Shown here one piece after another: positions 29,800-41,163 of a DNA stretch of 64,000 bases. The stretch is from positions 5,358,990-5,422,989 of the forward strand of contig NC_087387.1 in NCBI RefSeq assembly GCF_963675165.1. Reading direction: 5' to 3'. A program made the translations under genes and the position numbers. The DNA is from Halichondria panicea. Taxonomy: Eukaryota; Porifera; Demospongiae; Suberitida; Halichondriidae. Position 1 is the first letter of the stretch, and every line of letters begins with the position of its first letter. The notes under the pieces were generated by a model that ran no database searches, had not been told where the DNA came from, and saw only the letters and a list, made by a program, of their open reading frames with translations.

Positions 29800-30240
29800 G
29801 CGATTGCAATCGTCGGATAAAATAAACGTATAAGTTCAAACATTCTCACCAGTATAGACTCATACAAAAATGTAAGAACAGATAACTAGAATTATAGTGG
29901 GACTCTTTAATACAGAGATCTATAATTTCAACTCACTTGCTGAATGAACGTTGCACTTCTTTTCACTAACTTTTTTATATAGCAAAGCACCAGTTTAATA
30001 AATATACTGCCAAGTTTGCATTGTATTGTGTATAATAATTGTGGCCCATGTGAGCTGGATGCTGCATTAGGTGGTAGCATTGTGTGTTGTGTGACATGTG
30101 AGAGGACTGTTTTAGTAGTGTCATATTGTGTTAGCTATCACCTGGCACACCAAACACAACAAACTACTTTATAGTATTGTTTCTGTGTCACCCCAGACAG
30201 TGCATGTGCCATGTTACACTACATAATAATTTTAAGGTAG
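29800..30240. repeat. Duplicated flank, direct copy at about 36350-36800, inverted copy at about 39590-40090
   Basis: Shared strings include CTCATACAAAAATGTAAGAA, GTGGGACTCTTTAA, TCAACTCACTTGCTGAATGA, GTGTGACATGTGAGAGGACT and TTATAGTATTGTTTCTGTGT. It lies upstream of copies G, H and (inverted) I, and so marks duplications that included 5' flanks. Confidence 0.75.
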
Positions 30241-30885
30241 TTGCATTGTGTGTGCTGTGTTCCAGGTGTATAATAGTTGAGGTCATGTGTCCCCCATCAA
30301 AAAGATTTTTTTATTGCAAATAAAAGTGGTTTAGTTTAGGCTTATGTCCATCTCGGCTGTGAGACCAGGTCAATAGAGGGCGGAGCTTTGGAAGTGTGAG
30401 CACCATGAATGCATTGAATGGCTGATCGGAGAAGAGAGAAGGTAAGGCAGCAGCGGAGCCAGGCCAGGGTGGTTGAGTATGATTGCTCCCATTTGTCAGC
30501 AAGACATACAGAATGAGATAACCTTTTGTAAAAAATAGTGGTTTCCGTGGCCGTAATTTTTTTAGCGTGTACTTAATTTCGCGTTAATTACAAATTCGCT
30601 AAAATTAGTATTCTTATCATATATAGTAACAGTAAGGTATTAGAAATCTGGAATTCATGTATAGACGCCCTCGACCGTTGTACGGAAGGAGGCAAGCTTT
30701 AAGGGTAGCTGTCAGAATACTATAAGATGGGCTACAGAAACCTTCAATCAAACCATCTATCTACTTCCTTCAATCCACTTCCGTTCGTTGTGACGTCATT
30801 GTTTTACTGACCATAAATGTTGTTATCTGGATCCGCCAGATACCGGCGGATGGTTAGCCTATGCGCAAGCAGTTGATACCAGTAC

Positions 30886-30903
30886 GGCCTGGGATCGAGG
30901 CTA
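30886..30903. repeat. Solo end of the CCTCGATCCCAGGCC element family
   Basis: GGCCTGGGATCGAGGCTA is the exact reverse complement of the arm end seen at 5521 and 35638. No matching partner arm is visible nearby, so this is a fragment or a solo terminus. Confidence 0.55.
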
Positions 30904-31145
30904 TACAGCATGCATATCTACTTCATTTTTTTTACAATGTACACATGTCCCTATTCTCCACTACCAGGTGTTGTCTGAGATAAAAAAGAAAACCTCGCGC
31001 CCAAAATTCGCCCTGAAATTTAACTTACATATGAATGACGTTGTAACGGATTGGAGTTATGCATGTGCAAGCGAGGTATACGGTAGTGTGTTGCATAGAT
31101 AGAAGAGGAGACTGGCATGGATGTTACTTCTATCTATGGTTTATG

Positions 31146-31147
<2 letters not shown>

Positions 31148-31235
<88 letters not shown>
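31148..31235. repeat. GT dinucleotide microsatellite, about 44 units
   Basis: An uninterrupted TG/GT run. It produces a Val-Cys repeat reading frame that is not a gene. Confidence 0.97.
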
Positions 31236-31236
<1 letters not shown>

Positions 31237-31858
31237 CTGTGTAGACTGCTACAGCTCAAGGATCAATGAAGTACATGCAAAGTAAGAGTTTCTATACAAG
31301 TAAAATGAAGTGTGCTGACACACTAAAATGGTCGCATAGTTATAGAACACTATTTTGAATAATTATGCGACAATAATTATTATGCATTTTAGTGTGCTCA
31401 CTGCAATTCATTTTTGACAGAGTAGGATAAGACGAGCCTTCATGAGCTTTTATCATGTATATAAATCAAGAGTTCATTAATTTTAAACTCTTGATTTATG
31501 TTGCCCATGTGAGTTGCACGGATCAAAGCAATCCAGTGCTCTGTTTATGGCATGTTGCATCACTATATGCCATAGCAACCATAAAGCAACAATAAGACTG
31601 ATTTGCTTTTAGGTTCCCACCAAATAACTCAAACTGTCCCTTTTAAGGGTTCTTTTAGCAGTAGAATTAATCAGCAGTAGAATGAGCATAGACTGCATGG
31701 TACTCCTACTGAAAATTTGCAGATTTCCCTATTCCAAATTACAATAAAACAAAACGCATGTCACGGCATTACCCAAATGCATAGATCTACTAATATGCTA
31801 ATTTAAACTAAAGCAATAAATAAGCATGCAGCGTATATAATAGTTATAGGGATGAGTC

Positions 31859-34800
31859 TCAATGTATTTGGCTTTCTAGCAATGGCTCCCTCAGATCAAC
31901 TTGATATGTAGTGGTCATCTCAGCCACACTATGAGTAACGTTGTTAGCTTCCAATTCAGCCGGCTCATTTATAATTAGTTTTTGTTTCTTAATTCCGCCA
32001 ATTTTATTGGTTAAAGCTTCCATGCTGTCCTTCAACACTGGCAGCTTCTTGAGTCGCCAGTAAACATGCACAACTATATATAATCCCAATGAAAGTTAGT
32101 AGTGCTATTGAGATCGATATATATGTGGCAATTGCTCTATGATCGTTGATTGAAAAATTCAGAGAATATGAGGTAGCTGCTGCAAGCACACCTAGGTTCA
32201 CCAAGAAGGACATCTCCAGTGTGTCAATCCAACTCTTGTCATATATTCCTCCAGTCACCTTGAACATAGTTATAGCAACAATACAGGTGGTAATGATAGC
32301 AAGAAAATTTATATGCTGGTTTTCTCCAAATGCAAATATGGTTAGTAGCATGACTCTCATTAGGAGACTAAGTCCTGTCCAGTAGCGATGGTTGGGTTTG
32401 AAAGAGATCAAGTATGCGTGTATGAAAGGCTGAAGTCTCAATCGTTGAAGAATTGTCGAGATGAATTCGCTTTTTTGTAAAACTTGTGCAGAGAACAGTA
32501 CAAGTGTGTATGCCAGTAGCAATAGGAGACTAATGCAACTATGATAAGAACCGAATGATCCCCTGAGGCATAATCAACACTTCCGTCATATCTCCAAACT
32601 TTTATTCTATTGTTCCCTGGGTTATTGATAGTCGAATAGTAGAAAATACTGATGATATTTTGGGCTAGCGAGTTGAAAGACAACAAGATTATGGTAGCAA
32701 GAACAGCTACAGGGTCACTGGTACTGAAAAACTTCGATACCCGTACAGAGTATCGGCATAGAACAACAATCAGGCCTGCTAGTATCCAGATGTAAACTGG
32801 GAATACGAACTGTAGTCCACTGTATGCAATGTGATTCATGTCGTCGTAGAAGCATGTTTCGATTCCGAAATCGAGGTTCAGCCATGATATGAAGATGATA
32901 TAGCCACGGAAGAATCCCACTGGGAAGAACACGGTCTGATTGCTGTTTAAAATGTTGACGTAGAAGATGAGTCCATTTATAGTTCCTGAAGATACTGTGA
33001 TTTGCGATAGGAAGATTAGAGCAACCACTAGTATTCCAGCCACTGTACAAACTACTAATAGCGCCAAGTGTCCATTATCCGAACAGTCCCCACACATTTC
33101 TCCACCGAGCAATAAACTAGTGTTCCCTTTGCAGCTTCCACACAGTACACCAGACCTATTGTTGTCACAAATATCATCATTTGAAAAAGTGAAGTTTTCC
33201 TCTGTAATACAGTATCTATAAGGACAGCTTTCATACCAACTCATTGCTCCTTGATGTTTAGGTTGATTTGCTGGTGCCATCCAATAGATTTGAAATTCAC
33301 TTTTCTTCTGAAAGTTGTCATCCGTTATCTCACAGCTTTGCAGATAATTACTGATTTGCCTGTCACAGACGCAGCTGGCATTATCTTTGTCTAGTGGAAA
33401 ACCATCCGGGCATGACTCAAAGAGTACATTTAGTTCAAGTGCTTTCTCGCCATCCAGAAATGACTCGCCCACATTCAATATCAGAACTTCCATGTCCGCC
33501 TTGGATTTCACAGTGAAGCTTACTTCATTACACTCTTGAACGCTAACTCTTTGAAGCTTCCTGTCTGTAGTTAGAGAAGACGTTGTATTATCATCACTGT
33601 CTATCGATAATAATGCAGACCACAAATTTCTTCGAATAGGTTCTGACATGTTAATATTCCCATAAAATTTGAGTGCTCTTACCATTACAGAAAATAGTTT
33701 TCCCTTGATTGCTAATATGTCTAATGGAGGATCGTTTCTTGCACAACCTTTCCGTGAATCGTTTTCACAGAAACAAAACCAATAGCTATCAGACGCAAGA
33801 GTAGGTACTGATTTTCCTGAAGCTATTTTGAGTGTTTCTTCCAAGTCCTTCAAAGCTTGATACGTGATCTCTGAATCATTGATGATATCAAAGTTGACAT
33901 GCATGACACTTCCCCCAGGGTATGCTGTGTTTTGTTGAAATATGAGAGAAGCATTAAGATTTCCAGTGTTGATAGGACCAAACAAACACGTGTTCAGATC
34001 ATTAACACACTGAACGTGTTCGACAGATGTCCCAATAAAAATGGCACCTCCTTTTATTGCGGAGTTGTTCACAAAACGGAGTTCAGTTTCATTGTAGAGT
34101 TCAAGCCGAGACATTTGATCAAGGAAAATTGCACCTCCACTCTTTGCTGAGTTGTTTTCAAACTTTCCGATTCCACTAAACCTAACAACAGACGTGAGTA
34201 TTGCATATATTGCACCACCACCGTCCGCATTTTCATATCTATTTTCAAGAAACATGTAATAGCCACTCAAATTGAGGGTACTTTGTTGAATAGCAACAGC
34301 ACCCTCTTTGTAGCCATCAGCAACATTGTTACGATAAAAAGTTGAGTTACCGTTTATATCCAGATCAGACCTTAGAGCATACAAAACTCCTGCATTCATG
34401 GAAAACTCGACTTGACCATCCAAGTGAATTTTAGCAATGTAACCAATAAGAGGAGATTTTGAATTGTTGATAAACATGATATTACCATTGACCATCATTT
34501 CAGATGTATCTACTTTAATGACACGTTTACGAAGTGTATTATTACAAGCCATTAGGGTTCCGTTGAGGATGATCAGTTTTGATCCTTCTGCTAGTGACAT
34601 CACTCCAGCTCCGTGATTACCATTCAGAAGTAGAGATGCTCCCTCCATTAAAAATATATTAGAGCTCACAGATTGAATTGATGTAATGTAACCTTCGTTT
34701 GCAATTGATTCAATTGTCCCATTTATATTTAGCTGACTGTTTTTGAAATATAGTCCAGCAGTGGATTTTTCTTTTTCACTGATACCCTTATTTTCACTGG

Positions 34801-35583
34801 AGGATAGAGTCCCCTGAAATTCAATGTTCACCTCACTCAAGAATAATGAACCACCTAGACAGACAAGGTTTCGTTCAAATAATCAGTCTCCATTCACAAC
34901 TGCCTCAACGTTACTCAAGGCCATTACACCAAACGGTCCAACATTATCAGTCACATAAATACTTTCAGCTGTAAGGATACAACCATCGATTCGAAACACC
35001 ACCTCTTCTGCATTAGGAAAGCTGCTGTAGATATACTCAGAATCATATTCTCCAATACTGTTGTTAAAGATGTTGAGGTTATTTAATGAGGTATTTCCTG
35101 AGTTTTGTATGATGACGATCGTAGCAAGTGAGTTTTTGTTATTGATAATCACGAGGTTAGTGAGCTCAACATTTGAGCTGTCTTTAATGTAGAGAGCACC
35201 AGAGGTGGTGTTAGCTACACTGATGTCCATCATGAGAGTGTGCGTAACGTCACCACAGTCGGCAATAAAGAAACAATCTGCACTTTATTTAAGTTGGAAA
35301 ACTCTGACCAAACTGATATAGCAGATGGTGACGGGGTACCTCTTTGTACACACCACTATGGGATATCGTTGATGTTCGTCAAGCTTATACCAGGCAAATC
35401 ACCTTCACCACACGAAACAAAGGCCACATTCTGAATAGTTACGCTTGTAAAACCATTGAACAATAAAGTGGCATTTTGTCGACAGTAGATGGTGGTATTT
35501 TCAGTTCCGTTTAGAGAGAAGCTCTCAGTGATGGTACCGTTTAGTGAAAAGTCTGAATCGAGAAAATATTGACCAGGAGCCAT
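31859..35583 (-). pseudogene. Copy H: multiply broken chimeric receptor-like pseudogene
   Basis: Family homology covers the whole interval but at least five lesions are visible. About 55 codons at the N-terminus, including the signal peptide, are missing: the start MA is joined directly to PGQYFLDSDF, while the 5' flank GTTCTAAGAGAATGG equals that of copy J. About 120 bp of foreign sequence replaces a few bases at about 35234-35356. A Trp codon has become TGA at 34883-34885. Relative to paralogues there is a 4-nt loss at about 32530 (GGAGACTAATGCAACT) and a 4-nt gain at about 32075 (ACTATATATAATCCC). The ectodomain is J-like (VDTSEMMVNGNIMF, GQVEFSMNAG), while the tail (IKKQKLIINEP...QIH) is B/F-like. 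So the copy is a recombinant as well as dead. Confidence 0.9.
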
Positions 35584-35637
35584 GTTCTAAGAGAATGGTA
35601 TATAATATTAACTTGGTACTACATGTATATCACAGTC

Positions 35638-35731
35638 TAGCCTCGATCCCAGGCCGAGTTTTCGCTTTTATAACGGTTAGGCGTTCGCCTAACCGTTATA
35701 AAAGCGAAAACTCGGCCTGGGATCGAGGCTA
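35638..35731. mobile_element. 94-bp palindromic foldback element with 9-bp target duplication
   Basis: Arms 35638-35683 and 35686-35731 are exact reverse complements (46 bp each) with TT between them. The outer end is TAGCCTCGATCCCAGGCC. The flanks are ATCACAGTC at 35629-35637 and ATCACAGTC at 35732-35740, a 9-bp target-site duplication. The paralogous flank of copy J (about 49431-49441, TATATCACAGTCATGCAATT) has one copy of the target and no insertion. This shows a real insertion event. Confidence 0.93.
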
Positions 35732-35741
35732 ATCACAGTCA

Positions 35742-36355
35742 TGCAATTGCACAATGCCACACACGCATGCAGTATAGGTGTTATTAATTTAGCTAGAGTT
35801 AATTAAAGTGAAGTAAAGTAAAGATTAAATACTCATGCACTGCATTAGGCTACACTGAATGCAAGTATAATATACACCTTATGCACACTGTCATGCACAC
35901 ACGTAGATCTACTGCTAGCTTGTCTAGTCTGAAGTAATAGCTCACATATTTAACTATTTAGATCTATATAGTAAGTCTAGCTATTGTAACTGCATGTATG
36001 TGTAACTTGTATGTTATTTCTATAATATTTATGCATTCAATGGTTATGTGGGAAATGGGAGGCTTCCTTCATAGTTGAACAATGACTACCATATTAGCCC
36101 TCTCTCACATACATCATGCAATATGAATGGAAGCTGCATCAACATGCATCAATCATCACTAGATCACAAGAATTAATATTGCCGTGTTTTAGTGATGTAA
36201 TCAATTACAACAAACTCAGTGAGAGCGAGAATTTGCTAGCCTAATAATTATATAAGTTGACCCCAAAAGAAAAAAATAGCTATATTTTCGTCTATTATAA
36301 CATAGTCCCGAGCTCCTACAATCCCAACAGCAATGACACAGCTATTATGGGAGCG
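35742..36355. repeat. Segmental duplication, partner of about 49442-50036
   Basis: Shared strings include GGAGGCTTCCTTCATAGTTG, ACATGCATCAATCATCACTA, AATATTGCCGTGTTTTAGTG and CCTACAATCCCAACAGCAAT. The right end of the homology includes a degraded copy of a C-terminal membrane-anchor exon that is intact at 49965-50040. Confidence 0.8.
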
Positions 36356-36356
36356 T
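36275..36356 (-). pseudogene. Relic of the membrane-anchor exon found at 49965-50170
   Basis: On the minus strand CATTGCTGTTGGGATTGTAGG and TTATAGACGAAAATA match the last exon at 49965-50040 (IAVGIVGALGLYYYRRK). Base changes disrupt the frame after IAVGIVGA. It was carried here as the end of the segmental duplication. Confidence 0.6.
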
Positions 36357-37534
36357 ATAATTGCAATCGTTGGCCCGATAAAATAGACGTAAGTTCGAAC
36401 AGTTGCTGATATTCTCACCAGTAAGAACTCATACAAAAATGTAAGAACAGATAACTATAATTATATAGTGGGACTCTTTAAGTGTTAATAGATCTAATCT
36501 TCAACTCACTTGCTGAATGAATGAATGAATGTTGCACTCTTTTCTTTTTTTTCCTTAACCTTTTTGAAACATTGCCACATCATACTGCCATGCAGGTTTG
36601 CATTATAATAATTGCATGTGGCCCATGTGAGCTGAATGCTGCATTAGGTAGTAGCATTGTGTGTTGTGTGACATGTGAGAGGACTGTGTTAGGTAGTGGC
36701 ATTGTGTTAGCTATCACTTGGCACACCAAACACAACAAACTACTTTATAGTATTGTTTCTGTGTCACCCCAGACAGTGCATGTGCCATACTAGGTATGTG
36801 TGTTGCATGTGCCATGCAGGTGTTGAGGTCATGTGTCCCCCACCGATACATTTTATTATAGGCCAGGGTATACTACTATAGTAAAACTATACATACAGAT
36901 ATGCATGTATTTCCCACACCTTGTATCGCTGCCACTTATGTGACTAAACTCAATTGGCTTGCCTGCAAAAACTGCAGCTCTATGCATGCATACAGGTATA
37001 TATCATTAATTTTTCACGCATTCCCTCCTTTTTCAATAGTTTTGTATCCACATTAGTTCAGTGTGTTGTGACTCTGTTCTAGTGCTCAGAGCATTATTGT
37101 AATTAATGTTGTCTACCTCACTGCACTGGTTTTATGTAAAAATGTTGATAGCAATGTGTACGTTGTTAGTGCTTTTGTTGCTGAAATTAATTGACAATGT
37201 TGTATACAGTAATTATATACGACTATACATGTATAGGTGGTGCATGTATGCCTCATCCTATCAGTGGAGTAGGAACAGTTAAAAGGTTAGGGGGGCCACT
37301 TGGGTGGTGCAAAGTAATGGGATTGCCCCTGGCGCAGAGCACCGGAAAATTTGAAACAGGAAGCCACACCTTCTCATAATGACGTCATAATTAGATGCGG
37401 CCTACAAGCTTATTAGCTCTGAACAAGAACTAAAGTCTATATAATAACTCTCAAAGTCCACACACACACACACACTGAAGTATACATTCAAGTTGTACAA
37501 TAATGCCATATACTACAGAATTGCTTTCAAAATA

Positions 37535-37834
37535 AGGCCATGCAAAGTCAATTTGTAGTTTCTCAGGCCCTCGCGCTTGGAAATTGACTGCTTTCCAAAT
37601 CATGTGACCTCAAATTAGAGGCACTAAAAGACGATAAATTTGTATGGGTTTTTGGTCATGAATATAATTATGACTAAAATTAAATTATGCACTTCCGCTT
37701 ATTGAGGAAGTTAGGGGTGTGTTCAATTAAAATTCTATGAATATCATTAGTATAATTTAATATTCAAATGCCTCAATCCGCTTGCTATTTTAGGAATAAT
37801 CGCCTGCGAAACTACAAATTGACTTTGCATGGCC
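37535..37834. mobile_element. 300-bp foldback element with about 32-bp inverted ends
   Basis: The left end GGCCATGCAAAGTCAATTTG (from 37536) and the following TAGTTTCTCAGGC are the complement of the right end at 37803-37834 with one mismatch. There is no coding potential and no clear target duplication. Confidence 0.65.
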
Positions 37835-38639
37835 TAAATACCCGGTATGAGTATTATCATTCGGAAATGTCCAAAAAAGCCAATCCTTTTTTCATTCTGC
37901 TTACAAATTCATGCTTTCTCCTTTTCAACTAGTGTTCAAGCTGGCGCTGTGCTAATGCCTCTCGCCATGTTTTTGCTTTCGCTTAAAAGTATTAGAGTGT
38001 TATATTAGTATTAAAGTTAGCTTATCTATATAAAGTCACTGAGAAGAAAAGACTTATTTTCATGCATCTATTGTTGTATTATGTGGCTTACCAGGATCTC
38101 AAGAAAGAAGAAAATTGATTCTTCCAGGATCTGTAGTTCAGTGTATATAATATCTAAGAAGAAAAGACCTGTGTACATGCATATTGTTATCTATATTGTT
38201 ATATGGTAGTGTTTTGTGGCTTATATACCAGGCCCTCAAGACAAAGATGATTCTGCCAGGAGGATCTTGGGATATTATTTTTGGGGAATGAGCGCGCATG
38301 CGCATTACATCCACAGGAATAATTAAAGGGTGTGTCCAAAGAGATCAATTTCACAAATGGCTACTGCTAGCGAGCTGTTTTAAAAGATATTTTCTGAGTA
38401 TTGTAGCTAACAAAAAGCTAGCGCTTTAGTGCAAGGCTAACTCATATGTTGAATAGAAAGTTTGTGCGGACAGATGATGCTATGAAAGATTCTGAAGAGA
38501 CTGCAACAGCCTTCAATGTGAGTCAAACTAGCCATAACTCGAGAAAGAAGCTTTAGTTTGCTAATCCACGAATCAAAATCCAAGAGAACGTGGCTAGAAG
38601 CCTATAGAAGCTGTTAGTTTTCGTTACATTGCAACCGTT

Positions 38640-38985
38640 GAGCAGTTATAGCTGGAATACACACACACACACACAGACAGACACACACACAGTCAGCTTT
38701 ACCGTATCCCTCGTGCGGCTACGCCTCGAGGCATAATTAGTATGTGTCAGTTAGCTCTAGCTGTGTAGTTTTGTAAAAAACGGAGATAGGTTTCACTCTG
38801 GCGAAAATCGATATATTCGGCAGTTTTTTTCTAGTGATCACAGCTCCTACTGGAAGTAACTTGGCCCATCAAAATTTTCGCTGGTTAGTAGTCCCATAGC
38901 CATCTATTAGTGCATGTGTGCAGTTAGTTAGAATCAATCTCGTTTTTTACGTGCATTAGCTGACAAAATTTGGTCGTTTACTCTA
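38640..38985 (+). repeat. Dispersed repeat with partners at 24385-24607 and 56631-56700
   Basis: The part 38650-38745, including TCAGCTTTACCGTATCCCTC and GTGCGGCTACGCCTCGAGGC, is found in reverse complement at 56631-56700. The part 38741-38985 is found in reverse complement at 24385-24607. So one composite repeat is represented by two different sub-segments elsewhere. Confidence 0.75.
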
Positions 38986-41163
38986 GTAGAATTATTACCA
39001 AAAACTGGTCCTCAAGCTACCTAACTCTCTGTTCTACACTAAACCTCCTGACTACTATAGCTACCAGAAGAAGAATACAGAAATTATAGTAAACTCTGTT
39101 ACAAGATACTAAAGGGTAAATCCTGCGTTCCACACTGCACCACACCCATGCACTATATAGCCTCGATTCCAGGCCACAGCTACACACTCAGTCTCTCTTC
39201 ATGCTGAGGGTTGTATAGTACTGCATAGGGTATTAAGACAGAGACTCCAGAGGCCAGACAAGCTTCGGTAAAGTGACCAAACATTAATTAATTAATTCTT
39301 GCATTCATCAAGCTTAGTATGGAGTTGGATATCCTTTAAGGAGATGCCAGACAGTTTGGCGGCAGACTTTCAATCCACTGCTTTCAAGGTGTACCATGAG
39401 TGCATGTCACTGTGCATATAAGTGGCAGCGATAGAAGGGCATGGGAAATACATAACTGTGTGCATGTATAGTTTGACTTTACTAGTATATTCTGGCCCCA
39501 CCTATAATTATATCGATAGGGGACCGGACACGTACATCACCTCAACTATGCACATATGCCATACACCTGGCACACAACACACACAATGCAATTACCTTAA
39601 CTGTGTTAGCTTTCACATGGCACACAAAACACATTGTTGCTGTGTGCCATGTTATACTACATATTTAAGGTAGTTGCATTGTGTGTGTTGTGTTCCAGGC
39701 GTATGGCACACAGCATAACAGTGTGTTTTGTGTGCCATGTGAAAGCCAACGTGCACAATGTCACTACCTAAAGCAGTAGTCTCACAATGCTACCACATAG
39801 TGCAGCATACCGATTCAATTTCAGCTTACATGGGCCACAATTATTAGACACAATACGAATGCAAATTTGGCAGTATATTTATGGTTGAACTGGTGCCTTA
39901 CTAGAAGAACATTGACTAACAAAAGCTAGTGAAAAGAAGAAAAGAGTGCAACATTCATTCAGCCAAGTGAGTTGAAATTAGATCACTATAGATCTCTGTT
40001 CTTACAGTTTTGTATGAGTCCTTATGGCAAGAATATCAGCACTGCATGTCCGAACTTACGTTTATTTTGTCTGACGACGATTGAAACCACGTATGATGTC
40101 TTTCAGTTAATGTAAAGCTACAAAGATACGTTAAAAAATTAGCTTTAAAATTAAATCATGTCTGTATCTTTTATAGTTTGAAGATATCAGTGTCCGACAT
40201 AATTATGATAACGTCCGATGATTAATATACTTTAGTTTATTATCAACAATTTAGGTCTAAGTGACTCGTAGTAAAGAGAGATTCCATGCACTGAACTGAA
40301 CTTGGAAGCTACATTTCTCCCACTAATATCAATCAGTAACGTAACATGAAACTAGCGGTATATATTAGTAGCTATATAGCTAGTAGGTATATAGCTATTA
40401 AATCGGAGACCACTTTTGGAGAAGCCAAAACTACTAGATCTATAGCTTATAGATGAGCATACAGATGAGCTTATAGTGAGCTTCATTCAGTGCATTGATG
40501 TATATGTTAGAGGGTTGATGTTAGTTTCACTTTGCTGTGCAGTGTGACACAGTGTAATTATGTGTGGCTATTACCAGGAGCAGATGAGGGGATGGAGCGT
40601 CTTACTACGCGGTGGATTCCGTATAGTCTAACCTTGTACAAATTATGCATATATGTCAAACCATAGGCTAAGTGTTGCAAACATTATTCATTGTGATATT
40701 AGATCAAACGTGTTATAATTATCAGCCACAGATGTGCAGAGCATTACAAACAAGGAAATGTGGTTAAGACAATAGTGAATCCGCAATACTATGCATAGCT
40801 CCATCATTATAGGCCCTAATAAATTATGCTCGGAATAATTTTAGGACATCAATGTCCATTTTTGGTAAAGATTTTTACATTAAGTTTTGCATAATGACCT
40901 TTTCGTGGCAAATTAATGCTGGATGTCTACGTCTTAATTTTGTCTACAGTCACATTCCTGATTTTTATGAGAAGAATCGTATTTTTTTATGAGAATAATA
41001 GGCAAATTTTTCAAGAATGAATAATGGGTGGAAAAAAAGCATAATTTATCAGGGCCTAATATTTATCTGCTTCTGCTATTACTTTTAGCAATTAGCTAGA
41101 CATATAGCTAGGCTAGCTTGCCTGACTCTGGTATAGTAAAAGATACTCTTTTTTATCCAGATC

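Larger units (their letters stand above)
29148..31858. other. Long spacer between copies G and H
   Basis: No gene is recognised in these 2.7 kb. It contains a short inverted-repeat element (29215-29343), a duplicated flank (about 29800-30240, also at 36350-36800 and inverted at about 39590-40090), the end motif of the CCTCGATCCCAGGCC element (30886-30903), a GT microsatellite (31148-31235) and a small hairpin at 31461-31499 (ATAAATCAAGAGTT arms). Confidence 0.65.
35584..41163. other. 5.6-kb region without a gene between copies H and I
   Basis: No gene is recognised. It holds, in order: the 94-bp palindromic insertion (35638-35731); a stretch to about 36355 duplicated at 49384-50036; the duplicated flank 36350-36800; a foldback element (37535-37834); a dispersed repeat (38640-38985); an inverted copy of the 29.8-30.2 kb flank (about 39590-40090); and AT-rich 5' flank of copy I. 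Short open frames here have no homologues that I recognise. Confidence 0.65.

Noticed and set aside
31059-31244. Val-Cys repeat protein
   Set aside because: It is translation of a GT microsatellite.
39422-39673. Short open frame of 83 codons in the H/I spacer
   Set aside because: It lies within duplicated flank sequence, has no recognisable homologue and its reading frame is not preserved in the paralogous flanks.
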